A DNA stretch of 64,000 bases from Kribbella flavida DSM 17836 (GCF_000024345.1 NC_013729.1:1922001-1986000), one strand, 5' to 3'. Shown: positions 53,428-63,324, counted from the stretch's first letter. Notes: generated by a model not told the origin, from the letters alone. A program made the numbers and translations.

Positions 53428-53510
53428 GAGGGCATAACCCTTCAAATGCTGGGTCTACCTGCTGGAATTTCAAGGGAGAACCCACCACGGCGGGGGATAT
53501 CCCGCCATCG
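53428..53510. repeat. 83-bp dispersed element, copy 2
   Basis: Second copy, 384 bp after the first. It is preceded by a 9-bp inverted repeat, GCGTTCGGG / CCCGAACGC, at 53396-53420, and its GGCGGG/CCCGCC arms around GGATATCC form an extra hairpin that copy 1 lacks. Confidence 0.85.
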
Positions 53511-53621
53511 GGATCTGCGGCGCGTGCGGTCGGTGGGAGCCAATGGGAGCGATTGAGGGGCGGCCGCCGGGGGCGTCTTCTGCGATGACTGGCGCCATCT
53601 TCACCGACTGAGGCCGTCTGC

Positions 53622-53716
53622 CGCGCCACACGTGAGAGAACGCGCCATGCGTGGAAGAACGCGCCACACGTGGAAGAACGCGCCATGCGTGGAAGAGCGC
53701 GCCATTCGTCGGAGTG
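53622..53716. repeat. 19-bp tandem repeat, five units
   Basis: Units start at 53622, 53641, 53660, 53679 and 53698, following CGCGCCAYRCGTGGAAGAA. Alternate units carry CACACGTG or CATGCGTGG, so the pattern also has a 38-bp period. Confidence 0.88.
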
Positions 53717-54004
53717 CCTGAGGGCGGGCTTCGGGGACGCGTCAGGCCGGGCCGTTTCGGGGGAAACGGCCCGGCCTGCTCCTCAGTGCGTCCTGGGGGT
53801 CGGGCCGGACGCCTCTGGCCCTTGCCCAGGAGCCACGGCCGGATGCGGGGGAAGTCCGCGGCCGGCTGCGGGGAATGGGGAGGTGGCTGTGGCACCGCAG
53901 GCGCGCGTCGGGCGCGGCGGCGGATGCCTAGCCGGGAGTGGCTCGTCGGGAGCTCGGTGACGAAGGTGCTGGTCGTCGGGCTCGGCGACGCAGGGACGTG
54001 CTGG

Positions 54005-54526
54005 TCAGTCGTCGAGCTCGGCGAGAGCGCGGCGGGCGGCTTCCAGCTCGGCTTCCAGGGCGGCGACCTTGGCGGCCTGCTGCTCGCGGGCGGCGTCGAT
54101 GACCTCGTCGATCGGGCCGGACAGGTCCTCGTGCAGCTCCTTGGCGGCGCGGGAGACGGCGGCGGCGGCGACCAGCAGATTCTTCGCGATGTAGCTATTG
54201 CCCTGCTTGAGCTCGGCCTTCCACTCGCCGTCGGCGGTGCCGGTGACGGTCAGCGTCAGCTCGAGAGTCTTGGTCTTCTTCGCCGGAGCCTTCTTGGCCG
54301 GGGCCTTCTTCGGCTTCTCGGCGACCACCGGAGCGGCGGTCTCGGCCGGCGCTCCGTCGGCCGCGTCGGAGCTCGCCTCGGTGGTCGGGTCGGCGGTGGC
54401 CTCAGCGGCGTCCGCGGAGACGGCGTCGGTGGCCGGCGCCGTGGTGTCGGCAGGAGAGTCCGTCACCGCACCGGGAGTGTCGACGGCGTCGGTCTGAGCT
54501 TCTACTGCCAAAGTGTCTACAGTCAT
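54005..54526 (-). CDS. Ala/Lys-rich protein with C-terminal coiled coil (DUF6319-like)
   Basis: A protein of about 173 residues. The first 80 residues are Ala/Thr/Asp-rich and disordered, then comes a basic histone-like stretch KKAPAKKAPAKKTK, a short beta segment (LELTLTVTGTADGEWKAELK), and a coiled coil (REQQAAKVAALEAELEAARR). It resembles the actinobacterial DUF6319 group. ATG 54526 is chosen, though an in-frame ATG at 54553 is possible. Nucleic-acid binding is suggested by the Lys repeat but not shown. Confidence 0.72.
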   Translation of the reverse strand: MTVDTLAVEAQTDAVDTPGAVTDSPADTTAPATDAVSADAAEATADPTTEASSDAADGAPAETAAPVVAEKPKKAPAKKAPAKKTKTLELTLTVTGTADGEWKAELKQGNSYIAKNLLVAAAAVSRAAKELHEDLSGPIDEVIDAAREQQAAKVAALEAELEAARRALAELDD

Positions 54527-54663
54527 CGTTGCGGCGATCTCCCTGGGTGACATGTCCCCGCCGAAGCGGGCTGGCGCTGAGAGAACAGTAGAACACATGT
54601 TCGATCCCCCGCGCCAATCCCGCTTCCGCGTCAGTCACCCCGCAACGACTTCACCCGAGAGCC

Positions 54664-56103
54664 TCAGGCGTCGTGCTCCTTGCGGTCACCCGACCAGTCG
54701 AGGTGGAAGGCGCCCTCGCGGTCCACCCGGTGGTAGGTGTGCGCGCCGAAGAGGTCCCGCAGCCCCTGGATCAGCGCTGCCGGCAGCCGCTCGGCCCGCA
54801 GCCCGTCGTAGTACGAGAGCGCGGCGGAGAAGCCCGGAGCCGGTACGCCGGTCGTGGCGGCCGTCGCGACCACCCGGCGCCAGGCGTCCTGGCCGTTCGC
54901 GACGGCGTCCTTGAAGTAGTCGTCGACCAGCAGCGAGCCCAGGTCGGCGTCGCGGTCGTACGCCTCCTTGATCCGGTCCAGGAAGCGGGCCCGGATGATG
55001 CAGCCGCCGCGCCAGATCGTCGCCATCGCGCCCAGGTCGATGTTCCAGCCGTACTGCTCGCTGGCCGCGCGGATCGCGTCGAAGCCCTGCGCGTAGGCGA
55101 CCAGCTTCGACGAGTACAGCGCGTGCCGCACGTCCTCGATGAACGCGTCGCGGTCCACGTCGGCCTTCGCCTCCGTCGGCCCCGGCAGGACGCCGGCCGC
55201 GGCCGTGCGCCGGACGACGTCGCCGGACAGCGAACGCGCGAAGACGGCCTCGGCCATCCCGCTCACCGGGATGCCCAGGTCGAGCGCGACCTGCACGGTC
55301 CACCGGCCGGTGCCCTTCTGCTCGGCCTGGTCCAGCACGACGTCGACGAACGGCTGACCGGTCGACTCGTCCACCTGGCTGAGCACCTCGGCGGTGATCT
55401 CGATCAGGAACGACTCCAAATCGCCGCTGTTCCACTCGCGGAACACCTCGGCGATCTCGGCGGCGCTCAGGCCGAGCACGTTGCGCAGCAGGTCGTAGGA
55501 CTCCGCGATCAGCTGCATGTCGGCGTACTCGATGCCGTTGTGCAGCATCTTCACGAAGTGGCCGGCGCCGTCCGGGCCGACGTGCACGCAGCACGGCTCG
55601 CCGTTGACGTGCGCGGCGATCTTGGTCAGCATCGGCTCGAGCGCCGCGTAGGACTCGGGTGAGCCGCCGGGCATGATGCTCGGCCCGTTCAGCGCGCCCT
55701 CCTCGCCGCCGGAGACGCCGGCGCCGACGAAGTGCAGGCCCTTCTCCTTCAGCGCGTCCTCGCGGCGCCGGGTGTCGGCGAAGTGCGCGTTGCCGGCGTC
55801 GACGACGATGTCGCCCTCGTCCAGCAGCGGCACCAGCTCGTCGATCACCGCGTCGGTGGGCTCGCCGGCCTTGACCATCACGATGATCTTGCGCGGCTGC
55901 TCCAGGGATGCGACCAGCGCGGGCAGATCGGCGGCGGGCACGAACTCCCCTTCGTGGCCGAACTCCTCGATCAGGGCGTCGGTGCGGCCCTGGGACCGGT
56001 TGTGGACGGCGACGCGGAAACCGTTGCGCGCCAGGTTCCGGGCCAGGTTGCGGCCCATCACGGCGAGGCCGGTGACGGCGATCTGGGCTGGAGCAGAACT
56101 CAT
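54664..56103 (-). CDS. gnd: 6-phosphogluconate dehydrogenase (decarboxylating)
   Basis: A 479-residue pentose phosphate enzyme making ribulose 5-phosphate and NADPH. The Rossmann motif is VTGLAVMGRNLARNLARNG (GLAVMG type), with VDAGNAHFADTRRR, GVSGGEEGALNGPSIMPGG and GHFVKMLHNGIEY carrying the catalytic Lys and Asn. Length is that of the long, homodimeric form. ATG 56103 follows AGGAGAG at six bases. It is divergent from the GH172 gene. Confidence 0.97.
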   Translation of the reverse strand: MSSAPAQIAVTGLAVMGRNLARNLARNGFRVAVHNRSQGRTDALIEEFGHEGEFVPAADLPALVASLEQPRKIIVMVKAGEPTDAVIDELVPLLDEGDIVVDAGNAHFADTRRREDALKEKGLHFVGAGVSGGEEGALNGPSIMPGGSPESYAALEPMLTKIAAHVNGEPCCVHVGPDGAGHFVKMLHNGIEYADMQLIAESYDLLRNVLGLSAAEIAEVFREWNSGDLESFLIEITAEVLSQVDESTGQPFVDVVLDQAEQKGTGRWTVQVALDLGIPVSGMAEAVFARSLSGDVVRRTAAAGVLPGPTEAKADVDRDAFIEDVRHALYSSKLVAYAQGFDAIRAASEQYGWNIDLGAMATIWRGGCIIRARFLDRIKEAYDRDADLGSLLVDDYFKDAVANGQDAWRRVVATAATTGVPAPGFSAALSYYDGLRAERLPAALIQGLRDLFGAHTYHRVDREGAFHLDWSGDRKEHDA

Positions 56104-56354
56104 GAATCTCTCCTGCGAACGAGTACTGGAAGGGACCTGCGGAACCCAGTCTGTCGCCCGTGGCAACCGTCTGGTCCAGAGCGTGTCAACGGGTGGACGC
56201 ACGATTCGATTCCGCTCCGGCGAGAACTGCGCACGCCCGCGCGAATTACCAGCCACCGCGCACGAAGTAAACGGCAGTGAGCTCTTCTCAAGCACCGAGC
56301 ACGGGTGGTAGACATCTGAGAAATCGATTTCCCAGTCTGCCGGAAGGTCCGCCC

Positions 56355-59300
56355 ATGACCAGCTCCCTGCGACGAACCGCCGTGGTCGCCCTCGCGGTGC
56401 TCACCCTGCCAGCCCTGTCCCTCCCGGCCGCCGGAGCGCCGTCAGCCGCGCCGAAGTCAGCCGCCCTGCAGTCAGCCGCCGCGGCGTCAGCCGGTACTAC
56501 GTCCGCCCGTACGCCGTCCGTCGACACCTCCGCCGCGACGCGCGGCGCCAACGGCCCGGTCGGCTGGGAGGTCTACCGCCGGCTCGACCGTTTGCCCGAG
56601 CTGCAGACCGGCGTCCGGACCAAGCAGTTCTCCAGCTTCGGCCGCGACGGCACCAACAACGACGGCTTCGACGGCAAGTACGCCTGCCTGCGCACCGGCG
56701 CCACGGGCTGCGTGATCGCGGAGGACGCCGGTCCTGGTGAGATCGGCACCATCTGGTTCACCCGGGACGGCGGTGACGTGCGCGGGACCGGCAAGATCAC
56801 CGTCGAGCTGGACGGCCGCAAGGTGATCGACGCGCGCCTGCAGGACGTGGTGGACGGCAAGCTCGGCGCGCCGTTCGTCTTCCCGCTTGTCGCGAACGCG
56901 CTGGAGACCAGCGGCGGCGTCTACATCCGGGTGCCGATGCCGTACCGCGAGTCGATGCGGGTGACCGTGCAGAGCAACCCGTACTTCCACCACGTCGGCT
57001 ACCGGGAGTTCCCGGACGCGCACGGGGTCGCCACCTTCGACCCGGCCGACAAGGCCGAGGACGTCGTCGCGCTGCTCAAGGCGGCCGGCACCAAGGACCC
57101 GAAGCCGGCGCAGCGGGGCGCCCGGACGACGGGCAAGGCGGTCGACCTGGCCCCGGGCGCGCAGGTGAAGCTGGCCGAGGTCACCGGTCCGGGCGAGATC
57201 AGCGCGCTGCGGATGAAGTTCCCCGGAATCGAGGGCCTGAGCCTGGAGAGTGTCTCGGACGACGGCCGGGCGCACACCGGGACCAGCCAGTTCACCGTGC
57301 AGGTCGACCCGGCCAACACCGGTGTGAGGCTGATCCGCCGGATGGACCTCAAGATCGGCAACCAGCGGGCGAAGGTCTTCGTCGACGGCGTCGAGGCGGG
57401 CGAGTGGGCGCCGCTGAAGGCGGACGGCGCGCAGTGGCACGACCAGGTGCTGGAGTTGCCGGCCTCGCTGACCGCCGGCAAGTCGCAGCTGCAGATCCGC
57501 AACCAGTTCGTCTCCTCGGACCTGGACTTCAACGAGTTCACCTACTGGGCCGACTCGATCGTCGGCGGAACCGTCAAGCGCACCGACACCTTCGACCTCG
57601 GCCCGGACCACCCCGCCGAGGAGCAGGCGCACGGCTACACGATCACCCGGCAGAACTGGAGCGGCCGCAACTCGATGCCGTACGCCGCGACGCCGGAGGA
57701 CGTCGAGCGGGTCAAGCCGTCCGACGCGCTGCTGGCTGGAGTCCGGGTTCAGGTCACCGTCGACGGCAAGGTGCGGGTGGACGCGCCGATCGGCGAGTTC
57801 TTCGGTTCCGGCCTCGGCGAGAACCCGGTCCGCAGCCTGTACTTCGCGATGGACCCGGACGGCTGGTACTCCGCCTGGTGGCCGATGCCGTACCTCGCCA
57901 AGGCCACCGTCTCGCTGGTCAACAACTCGCAGTACCGGCTGACCGGTCAGGGTGAGGTCACCTCGGCCCGGGACGCCGGTGCGGCCGTCGATCTGGTCAC
58001 TGGACGCAGCGGCTACTTCACCGCGATCTCGCACCGCGGTGAGCCGGTGATGGGCAAGGACTGGATGATCGCGGAGACCACTGGACGCGGCAAGTTCGTC
58101 GGCGTCTCGCAGACGATGGAAGGTCTGCAGCCCGACGGCAACACCCGGGGCTACCTGGAGGGCGACGAGCGGGTGTACGTCGACGGAGAGCGCACGCCGG
58201 CGATCCATGGCACCGGTACGGAGGACTACTACGAGTCCGGCTGGTACTTCAACCAGGGCACCTACTCCACCCCGTTCCACGGCAACTCCGGCCACGAGGT
58301 CCGCCTGGGGAACTGCATCGTCGAGTGCGACAGTGCCTGGCGACTGCACATCACCGATGCGATCGACTACCAGAACCAGCTCACCTTCAGCATCGAGCAC
58401 GGCCAGCAGAACGACCACCCGGCCGTCTACGGCTCCACCGCATACCTGTACACCGCTGCGCGCTTCGGGGCGCGGGAGACCGACCGGGTCGACACTGGCT
58501 CCGCGGCGAGCCGGGCCGCCCACCGCTACACCGACAGCGGCACCCAGAGCGACCTGACGTCGGTGTACGAGGGAGACCACGACGACATCGCGCTGACCGA
58601 CCAGGTGCGGACCGGGACGGCTCCGATCCGCTTCGACGTGAAGGTCGACCCGATCAACAAGGGCGTCACGCTGCGGCGTACCAGTGACCAGAAGGATGCG
58701 TGGCAGTCCGCCGAGGTCGTTGTCAACGGCAAGAAGGCGGGGACCTGGCTGCAGCCGCTCGGCAACGAGCAGCAGCGGTGGCTGGACGACAACTTCCAGC
58801 TGCCGGTGTCGCTCACCTTCGGCCGGACGAAACTGACGGTCGAGCTCCGACCGACCAGCGGCGCACCGGCGTGGACCGCGGCGGCGTACACGGTGCAGTC
58901 GCTCGTCCTGCCGTACTCCGACGTCCGGGCGCCGGCTGCTGTCCAGGGACTCACTGCGACCGGGCGCAGTGACAACGCGATCGCGCTCAGCTGGTCCGAG
59001 GCGTCGGACGACAGTGGTGTCGCGCGGTACGAGATCTACGGCACCAAGACCGGCGGCGCGGAGCAACTGGTCGGCAGCAGCACGGTTCCGGGCTTCCTGC
59101 ACAAGGGGCTGGGGCTGAAGGAGACCTGGTCGTACCGCGTGGTCGCCGTGGACCTGGCTGGGCACAAGAGCGCCAAGTCGGTCGCTGCCCGGGCAACCAC
59201 CGGCGGCACGCTGCGGATCGAGGCCGAGTCGCTGCTGCCGGCGGTGGCGGCGACGGTCCCGGCCGATCCGCAGGGCAACTGCTGCGGGGTCAACTGGTCC

Positions 59301-59627
59301 GGCGGCAGGCAGCTGTGGATCCACGGAACGAAGGCCGGGGACAAGGTCGTGCTGGAGTTCACCGTGCCGACGGCGGGCACGTACAAGCTGGCGACGGTGT
59401 TGACCAAGGCAGCCGACTACGGGATCGCGGCTGTCGCGGTCGACGGGGCCGCACCGGTGTCCTTCGACGGCTACCAGGCCGCGGGCGTAGGCACCGCACG
59501 GGTCGACCTGGGCACCGCGACGCTTGCCGCGGGCAAGCATCAGCTGTCGGTCACGCTGACCGGGAAGAACCCGGCGGCGACCAACTACCTGGCCGGCGTG
59601 GACCTGCTGGACCTGGAGCTGAGCTGA
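56355..59627 (+). CDS. Secreted GH172 (DUF2961) furanosidase-family protein
   Basis: A 1090-residue exported protein with signal peptide [20 protein letters not shown]. Two DUF2961-type jelly-roll halves are visible: [20 protein letters not shown], and the diagnostic [16 protein letters not shown] near residue 620. An Fn3 domain ([20 protein letters not shown]) and a C-terminal carbohydrate-binding-like beta-sandwich follow. GH172 enzymes known so far act on alpha-D-fructofuranosides or D-arabinofuranosides. ATG 56355 follows GGAAGG. Its stop overlaps the next ATG (TGATG), giving a coupled pair of secreted enzymes. Confidence 0.87.
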   Translation: MTSSLRRTAVVALAVLTLPALSLPAAGAPSAAPKSAALQSAAAASAGTTSARTPSVDTSAATRGANGPVGWEVYRRLDRLPELQTGVRTKQFSSFGRDGTNNDGFDGKYACLRTGATGCVIAEDAGPGEIGTIWFTRDGGDVRGTGKITVELDGRKVIDARLQDVVDGKLGAPFVFPLVANALETSGGVYIRVPMPYRESMRVTVQSNPYFHHVGYREFPDAHGVATFDPADKAEDVVALLKAAGTKDPKPAQRGARTTGKAVDLAPGAQVKLAEVTGPGEISALRMKFPGIEGLSLESVSDDGRAHTGTSQFTVQVDPANTGVRLIRRMDLKIGNQRAKVFVDGVEAGEWAPLKADGAQWHDQVLELPASLTAGKSQLQIRNQFVSSDLDFNEFTYWADSIVGGTVKRTDTFDLGPDHPAEEQAHGYTITRQNWSGRNSMPYAATPEDVERVKPSDALLAGVRVQVTVDGKVRVDAPIGEFFGSGLGENPVRSLYFAMDPDGWYSAWWPMPYLAKATVSLVNNSQYRLTGQGEVTSARDAGAAVDLVTGRSGYFTAISHRGEPVMGKDWMIAETTGRGKFVGVSQTMEGLQPDGNTRGYLEGDERVYVDGERTPAIHGTGTEDYYESGWYFNQGTYSTPFHGNSGHEVRLGNCIVECDSAWRLHITDAIDYQNQLTFSIEHGQQNDHPAVYGSTAYLYTAARFGARETDRVDTGSAASRAAHRYTDSGTQSDLTSVYEGDHDDIALTDQVRTGTAPIRFDVKVDPINKGVTLRRTSDQKDAWQSAEVVVNGKKAGTWLQPLGNEQQRWLDDNFQLPVSLTFGRTKLTVELRPTSGAPAWTAAAYTVQSLVLPYSDVRAPAAVQGLTATGRSDNAIALSWSEASDDSGVARYEIYGTKTGGAEQLVGSSTVPGFLHKGLGLKETWSYRVVAVDLAGHKSAKSVAARATTGGTLRIEAESLLPAVAATVPADPQGNCCGVNWSGGRQLWIHGTKAGDKVVLEFTVPTAGTYKLATVLTKAADYGIAAVAVDGAAPVSFDGYQAAGVGTARVDLGTATLAAGKHQLSVTLTGKNPAATNYLAGVDLLDLELS

Positions 59628-61276
59628 TGATCGGGCGCAAGATGCTCGCGGCGCTGGTAGGAGCTGCCGTTCTCAGCGCGGCGGCTCTGCCCGCGTCGGC
59701 CGGGAACGACCAGGTGAAGAGTGTGCCGTTCGTCGAGGTCGACAAGGTGGTGGCCGCGGGCCAGTTCACCAAGGTCTACGACCCGAGCGTCGGCGAGACC
59801 GAGCAGTGGTACTACAACGACCACACGCTGGTGCAGGACCGCAAGACCGGCACCTGGCACGTCTACGCGATCACCCACGCCGAGCCGGCCAACCCGCTGG
59901 ACGAGAAGAGCTTCGGCCACGCGACCGCGCCCACTCCGAACGGGCCGTGGACGAAGCAGCCGCCTGCGCTGGTCGCGGATCCGGCCGCGGGGGAGAGCCA
60001 CATCTGGGCGCCGTACGTGCTGTACGACGCCGGTACCTACTACATGTTCTACGCGGGTGGCACGGCCGACCACACGGCGTACCGGATGCACCTGGCGACC
60101 TCGACGGACCTGGTGCACTGGTCGCGGGACCCGGCGAATCCGCTGTTCACCGACGGCTTCGACGGCCGGGACCCGATGGTGCACCGGGTCGGCGACCAGT
60201 GGGTCATGTACTACACCGCGAACTCCACCCCGGCCGGCGGCAACCACATCGTCGCCTACCGGACGAGCACCGACCTGCGGACCTGGAGCGAGCGGCGTAC
60301 GGCGTTCCAGCACCCGCAGACGGGAACCTTCGGCGGGCCGACCGAGTCGCCGTTCGTGGTGCAGCGCGGATCGGACTGGTACCTGTTCGTCTGCTGCGAC
60401 GGCGGCTACGAGGTGACCAAGGTCTACCAGAGCAAGGATCCGCTCAGCTTCACCGTCGACCAGCTGGCCGGGACGATCCCCGCGCACGCGGCCGAGGTGG
60501 TGCAGGACGGCGGCAACTGGTGGGTCACCGGGGCCGGGTGGGGCAAGGGCGGCCTGTACGTCGCTCCGCTCGACTTCGACGCGATCCAGGTGACGAAGGG
60601 GCGGGTGGTCAGTACCAGGTACTACCGGGCCACCCTCCAGCACGCACCGAGGACGGCGCTGACCAAGCTGGAGGTCGACCCCAGCGGGCGCGGGCGCTAT
60701 CAGCCGGCCCTGGACTCGTCGTCGCGGTCCACGGCGCCCTATCTCGCGGTAGGGAACTTCGGCGCCACGGACACGGCCGGGCCGGCGGCGCGGGTCGAGT
60801 CCCGGCGGGACCGGCTGCGGCTGCAGGGGATCAGGTTCAACGACGAGCCGGTGACGGCGGACTGGTCGTTCACCTTCGGGACCAGGACGTTCGACTCGCG
60901 GTTGCGGTGGAACGTGCACCGGACGACGACCGCGCCGGTCTGGGAGGTCGCCCTCAACGTGGACTCGGCGCTGCCCGACCAGGGTGATCCGGGTGGGTTC
61001 GGGCGGTCCGGCGACGTCGCCGGACTGCCGGCTTGGTCGATGGCGACCGGGCCGGGGTTGAGCGTGGTGACGGCGTACCGGGCCGGGTCGGCGTGGTCGG
61101 CGGACAACCACTGGTACGACGCGTCGAACGGGGCCGTCGCGTGGCAACCGCTGTGGCAGCCGGGCGGGCGTGCACTCCCGCCGGGCAGCTACGAGGGCGG
61201 CACCTACCGCTTCGGCTTCTCCGCCACCGAGCGCGACACCGCCTTCGCCGAGGAGCTGGCCGCCGGGCTCAACTGA
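59627..61276 (+). CDS. Secreted five-bladed-propeller glycosidase (GH43/GH32-like)
   Basis: A 549-residue exported protein (signal [19 protein letters not shown]). The first 330 residues form a five-bladed beta-propeller: [20 protein letters not shown] with an acidic residue in the first blade, [40 protein letters not shown] and [17 protein letters not shown], the pattern of GH43/GH32/GH68-clan and related arabinanases. The rest is a beta-sandwich. It is translationally coupled to GH172, so it probably attacks the same furanose polymer, perhaps in an endo manner; family number is uncertain. Confidence 0.8.
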   Translation: MIGRKMLAALVGAAVLSAAALPASAGNDQVKSVPFVEVDKVVAAGQFTKVYDPSVGETEQWYYNDHTLVQDRKTGTWHVYAITHAEPANPLDEKSFGHATAPTPNGPWTKQPPALVADPAAGESHIWAPYVLYDAGTYYMFYAGGTADHTAYRMHLATSTDLVHWSRDPANPLFTDGFDGRDPMVHRVGDQWVMYYTANSTPAGGNHIVAYRTSTDLRTWSERRTAFQHPQTGTFGGPTESPFVVQRGSDWYLFVCCDGGYEVTKVYQSKDPLSFTVDQLAGTIPAHAAEVVQDGGNWWVTGAGWGKGGLYVAPLDFDAIQVTKGRVVSTRYYRATLQHAPRTALTKLEVDPSGRGRYQPALDSSSRSTAPYLAVGNFGATDTAGPAARVESRRDRLRLQGIRFNDEPVTADWSFTFGTRTFDSRLRWNVHRTTTAPVWEVALNVDSALPDQGDPGGFGRSGDVAGLPAWSMATGPGLSVVTAYRAGSAWSADNHWYDASNGAVAWQPLWQPGGRALPPGSYEGGTYRFGFSATERDTAFAEELAAGLN

Positions 61277-61287
61277 GAACCGAATCC

Positions 61288-61363
61288 GCAGCACTCACCA
61301 ACCTTCCGTACACCGGGCGACACGCCGACTGCGCCGGCGCGTCGCCCGGTTGGTGAGTGCTGC
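61288..61363 (+). terminator. Large two-tier hairpin terminator
   Basis: Outer 15-bp perfect stem (61288-61302 with 61349-61363, GCAGCACTCACCAAC/GTTGGTGAGTGCTGC) enclosing an inner 14-bp stem (from 61313, CCGGGCGACACGCC, to 61349, one mismatch). It begins 12 bases after the propeller enzyme stop and has no T-tract. Confidence 0.75.
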
Positions 61364-61408
61364 AGGTGTGCCCGTGCGTCCGGAGGTGGTGTGCGGTGCG
61401 GCTGGCGC

Positions 61409-61414
61409 TAGTGT
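61409..61414 (+). promoter_or_regulatory. Leaderless -10 box for the isochorismatase-like gene
   Basis: TAGTGT, 6 nt before GTG 61421. CGGAGG lies directly against the start, too close to serve as a normal ribosome binding site. Confidence 0.5.
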
Positions 61415-61420
61415 CGGAGG

Positions 61421-61960
61421 GTGACCTCGTTGACGTTGGAACCCCGTCGGACCGCGCTCGTCCTGATCGATCTGATGCCGCGGATCATCGCGCTGGAGAC
61501 CGCGCCGCTGAGCGGGGCGGACGTGCTGGAGCGGTGCATCGCGCTGGCCCAGGCGACCCGCTCGGTCGGCGGACTGGTCGTGCACGTGCGGGTCGAGCGC
61601 CCGGGCGTCGGCATCCAGCCCGAGGGCAGTGAGCTGGCGCCCGAGCTGGACCCGCAGCCCGGCGATCTGGAGATCGTCAAGCGCAGCGTCGGCGCCTTTC
61701 CCGGGACCGGCCTGGACGAGGCGCTGCGCAGCCGCGACATCGACACGATCGCGCTCGGCGGCATCGCCACCAACTTCGGCGTCGAGTCCACCGGCCGCGC
61801 CGCGGACGACCACGGCTACCGCACGATCTACCTGTCCGACGCGATGACCGGCCTGGACCGGGCTGCGCACGACTTCGCGATCTCCTACGTCTTCCCGCGC
61901 TTCGGCACCGTCACCACCGGCGCCGAGTACGTCGCCGCGCTCAGCCCGCAGCGGGACTGA
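61421..61960 (+). CDS. Isochorismatase-family hydrolase
   Basis: A 179-residue hydrolase with catalytic Asp17 in ALVLIDLM, a Lys in EIVKRSVGAF and the cis-peptide region LGGIATNFGVESTGRAA. The usual nucleophilic Cys of amidase members is Gly here (NFGV), as in true isochorismatases and some relatives that lack the thiol. It therefore probably hydrolyses an ether or vinyl ether rather than an amide, but the substrate is not known. It starts leaderless after the hairpin terminator. Confidence 0.88.
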   Translation: MTSLTLEPRRTALVLIDLMPRIIALETAPLSGADVLERCIALAQATRSVGGLVVHVRVERPGVGIQPEGSELAPELDPQPGDLEIVKRSVGAFPGTGLDEALRSRDIDTIALGGIATNFGVESTGRAADDHGYRTIYLSDAMTGLDRAAHDFAISYVFPRFGTVTTGAEYVAALSPQRD

Positions 61961-62008
61961 CGCTCGGTACCGGCTCGGCGTGCCCCGCCGGTGGACCGCG
62001 AACCGTCG

Positions 62009-62014
62009 TACGGT
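62009..62014 (+). promoter_or_regulatory. Leaderless -10 box for the small membrane ORF
   Basis: TACGGT, 6 nt before GTG 62021. Confidence 0.45.
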
Positions 62015-62020
62015 TCCGGT

Positions 62021-62209
62021 GTGGGAACGGCATGGATCGCGATCGTCGGCACGGTCATCGGCGCCGCCACGTCGTTCTTCTTCCAGCGGCCGACGCTCGA
62101 CGAGCGGGGCGAAACGGTGCGCCACCGGCTCGACGAGTTCCTGGCGGCGGCGTCCGCGCAGGCCCTCGGGCACGCCCCGCAGCGACGAAGGCGCGTTCGG
62201 GACATCTAG
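62021..62209 (+). pseudogene. Small membrane ORF probably truncated by the adjacent palindromic element
   Basis: A 62-residue frame: one hydrophobic helix (AWIAIVGTVIGAATSFFF), then a charged helix (ERGETVRHRLDEFLAAASAQ) that breaks off in RRRRVRDI. Its TAG stop straddles the first base of the 167-bp palindromic element, so an insertion probably ended a longer gene. It has a leaderless -10 box and high third-position GC up to the junction. No family is recognised. Confidence 0.5.
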
Positions 62210-62374
62210 GGCGTGTTGATCAATTCCCTGCGTGCTGCGCGGCACCCGGCACGGCACCTCGCCGCACTGGAGCAAAGGCCACGATGGAAAAACATCGAGG
62301 CCTTCACTCCAGCACGCCGAGCCACCGCACCGAGCACCTGCTCGCGACTGCAGGGAATCGATCAACACGGCCCT
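62208..62374. mobile_element. 167-bp palindromic MITE-like element
   Basis: Terminal inverted repeats of about 25 bp (AGGGCGTGTTGATCAATTC and AGGGCCGTGTTGATCGATTC) continue inward as an imperfect palindrome through the whole element, ending around a 6-nt loop near 62289. The innermost arms ACTGGAGCAAAGGCC and its partner CCTTCACTCCAGCAC also pair. It encodes nothing. A clear target-site duplication is not evident. The palindrome would fold into one long hairpin, typical of miniature elements derived from an IS end. Confidence 0.7.
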
Positions 62375-62460
62375 TGGCACCGTCCGCGGCCGCACACGCC
62401 GTGGCCGAAGTGTCCGACGAAGGTTGCGCCGTGCACTCAGCCCGTTCGGACGTAAGAACA

Positions 62461-63294
62461 CTAAGACGTGGCGAACAGGCCCGCGTGCTCGGCGACCCAC
62501 TCCTGCAGGGTCCCGGCCGGACGGCCGGTGAGCCGCTCGACGGTGTCGGTGACCGTCGTTTCGTCGACGATGCCGTCGCCGAAGAAGCCGTCGATCGCGG
62601 TTGCGTACGGCTCCGGCATCGCGGCGAGCAGCTCCGCCCGGGACTGCTCACGGGACAGCTCCACCGCCCGCAACGGCCGGCCGAGCGCCTCGGCGAGAAT
62701 CGCGACCTGCTCCGCCGGCCGCACCGCGACCGGCCCGGTCAGCCGGTACGCCGTACCCGCGTGCCCGTCCTCGGTCAGCGCCCGGACGGCGACGTCGGCG
62801 ATGTCGCCCGGGTGGATCGTCGAGACCGCCACCTCCGGGTACTGCACCCGGACCTCGTCGCCCGCGCGCAGCTGGTCGCGCCAGCGCAGGGTGTTCGACA
62901 TGAAGGTGTTCGGCCGCAGAAAGGTCCAGTCCAGCCCGGACGCGCGGACCGCGTTCTCGGTCGCCAGGTGGTACGCCGCGATGGCGTTGTCCGTGTCGGT
63001 GCCGACCACCGAGCTGCTCGACAGCAGCACGATCCGGCCGACCCCGGCGGCCTTCGCGCCGGCGAGCAGCTCCTCGGTGCCGGCGTACCCGCTGAGCAGG
63101 AAGATGCCGCTGACACCCTCGAGCCCGGACAGGAACGTGGCCGGCTGGTTCAGGTCGCCGGGCAGCAGCTCGATTCCCTCGGGCAGCTCGCGCTCACTGC
63201 GGAGCAGCGCCTTGCCCGGGATCCCGCGCTCCGCCAGCTTGCGCACCACGGCACCGCCGGCGTTGCCCGAGGCGCCGGTCACCAGAAATGTCAT
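62461..63294 (-). CDS. NmrA/NAD(P)-binding SDR-like protein
   Basis: A 277-residue atypical short-chain dehydrogenase-like protein: cofactor motif VTGASGNAGGAVVRKL, LLSSSSVVG, and an HLATENAVRASGLDWTFLRP segment in which the usual YxxxK is not obvious. It resembles NmrA/QOR2-type quinone reductase or redox sensors. GAGGAGG precedes ATG 63294. Substrate and activity are unknown. Confidence 0.88.
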   Translation of the reverse strand: MTFLVTGASGNAGGAVVRKLAERGIPGKALLRSERELPEGIELLPGDLNQPATFLSGLEGVSGIFLLSGYAGTEELLAGAKAAGVGRIVLLSSSSVVGTDTDNAIAAYHLATENAVRASGLDWTFLRPNTFMSNTLRWRDQLRAGDEVRVQYPEVAVSTIHPGDIADVAVRALTEDGHAGTAYRLTGPVAVRPAEQVAILAEALGRPLRAVELSREQSRAELLAAMPEPYATAIDGFFGDGIVDETTVTDTVERLTGRPAGTLQEWVAEHAGLFATS

Positions 63295-63324
63295 CTGTAC
63301 CTCCTCGAAGTCGGCCTCACTCTG

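Larger units (their letters stand above)
52568..54004. other. Repeat-rich region without convincing genes
   Basis: About 1.4 kb in which the third-position GC pattern of real genes is lost, long frames exist only by chance, and several different repeats occur (entries below). It contains short AT-containing conserved blocks amid very GC-rich DNA. Promoters for the DUF6817-like gene must lie at its left end. Confidence 0.6.

Noticed and set aside
52673-53686. Minus-strand frames sharing the peptide VGSPLKFQ..VD.AF.GLCP in both 83-bp copies
   Set aside because: The similarity follows from the DNA repeat, the rest of the frames is low-complexity, and there is no start with a ribosome binding site.
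52850-53716. CRISPR array
   Set aside because: Units are directly adjacent with no unique spacers, and no cas genes are in the window.
53651-54550. A 299-codon plus-strand frame over the coiled-coil gene
   Set aside because: Gly/Val-rich shadow of the minus-strand coiled-coil gene; starts inside a tandem repeat.
56487-59540. A 1017-codon minus-strand frame opposite the GH172 gene
   Set aside because: Antisense shadow caused by high third-position GC; no signal peptide, motif or ribosome binding site.
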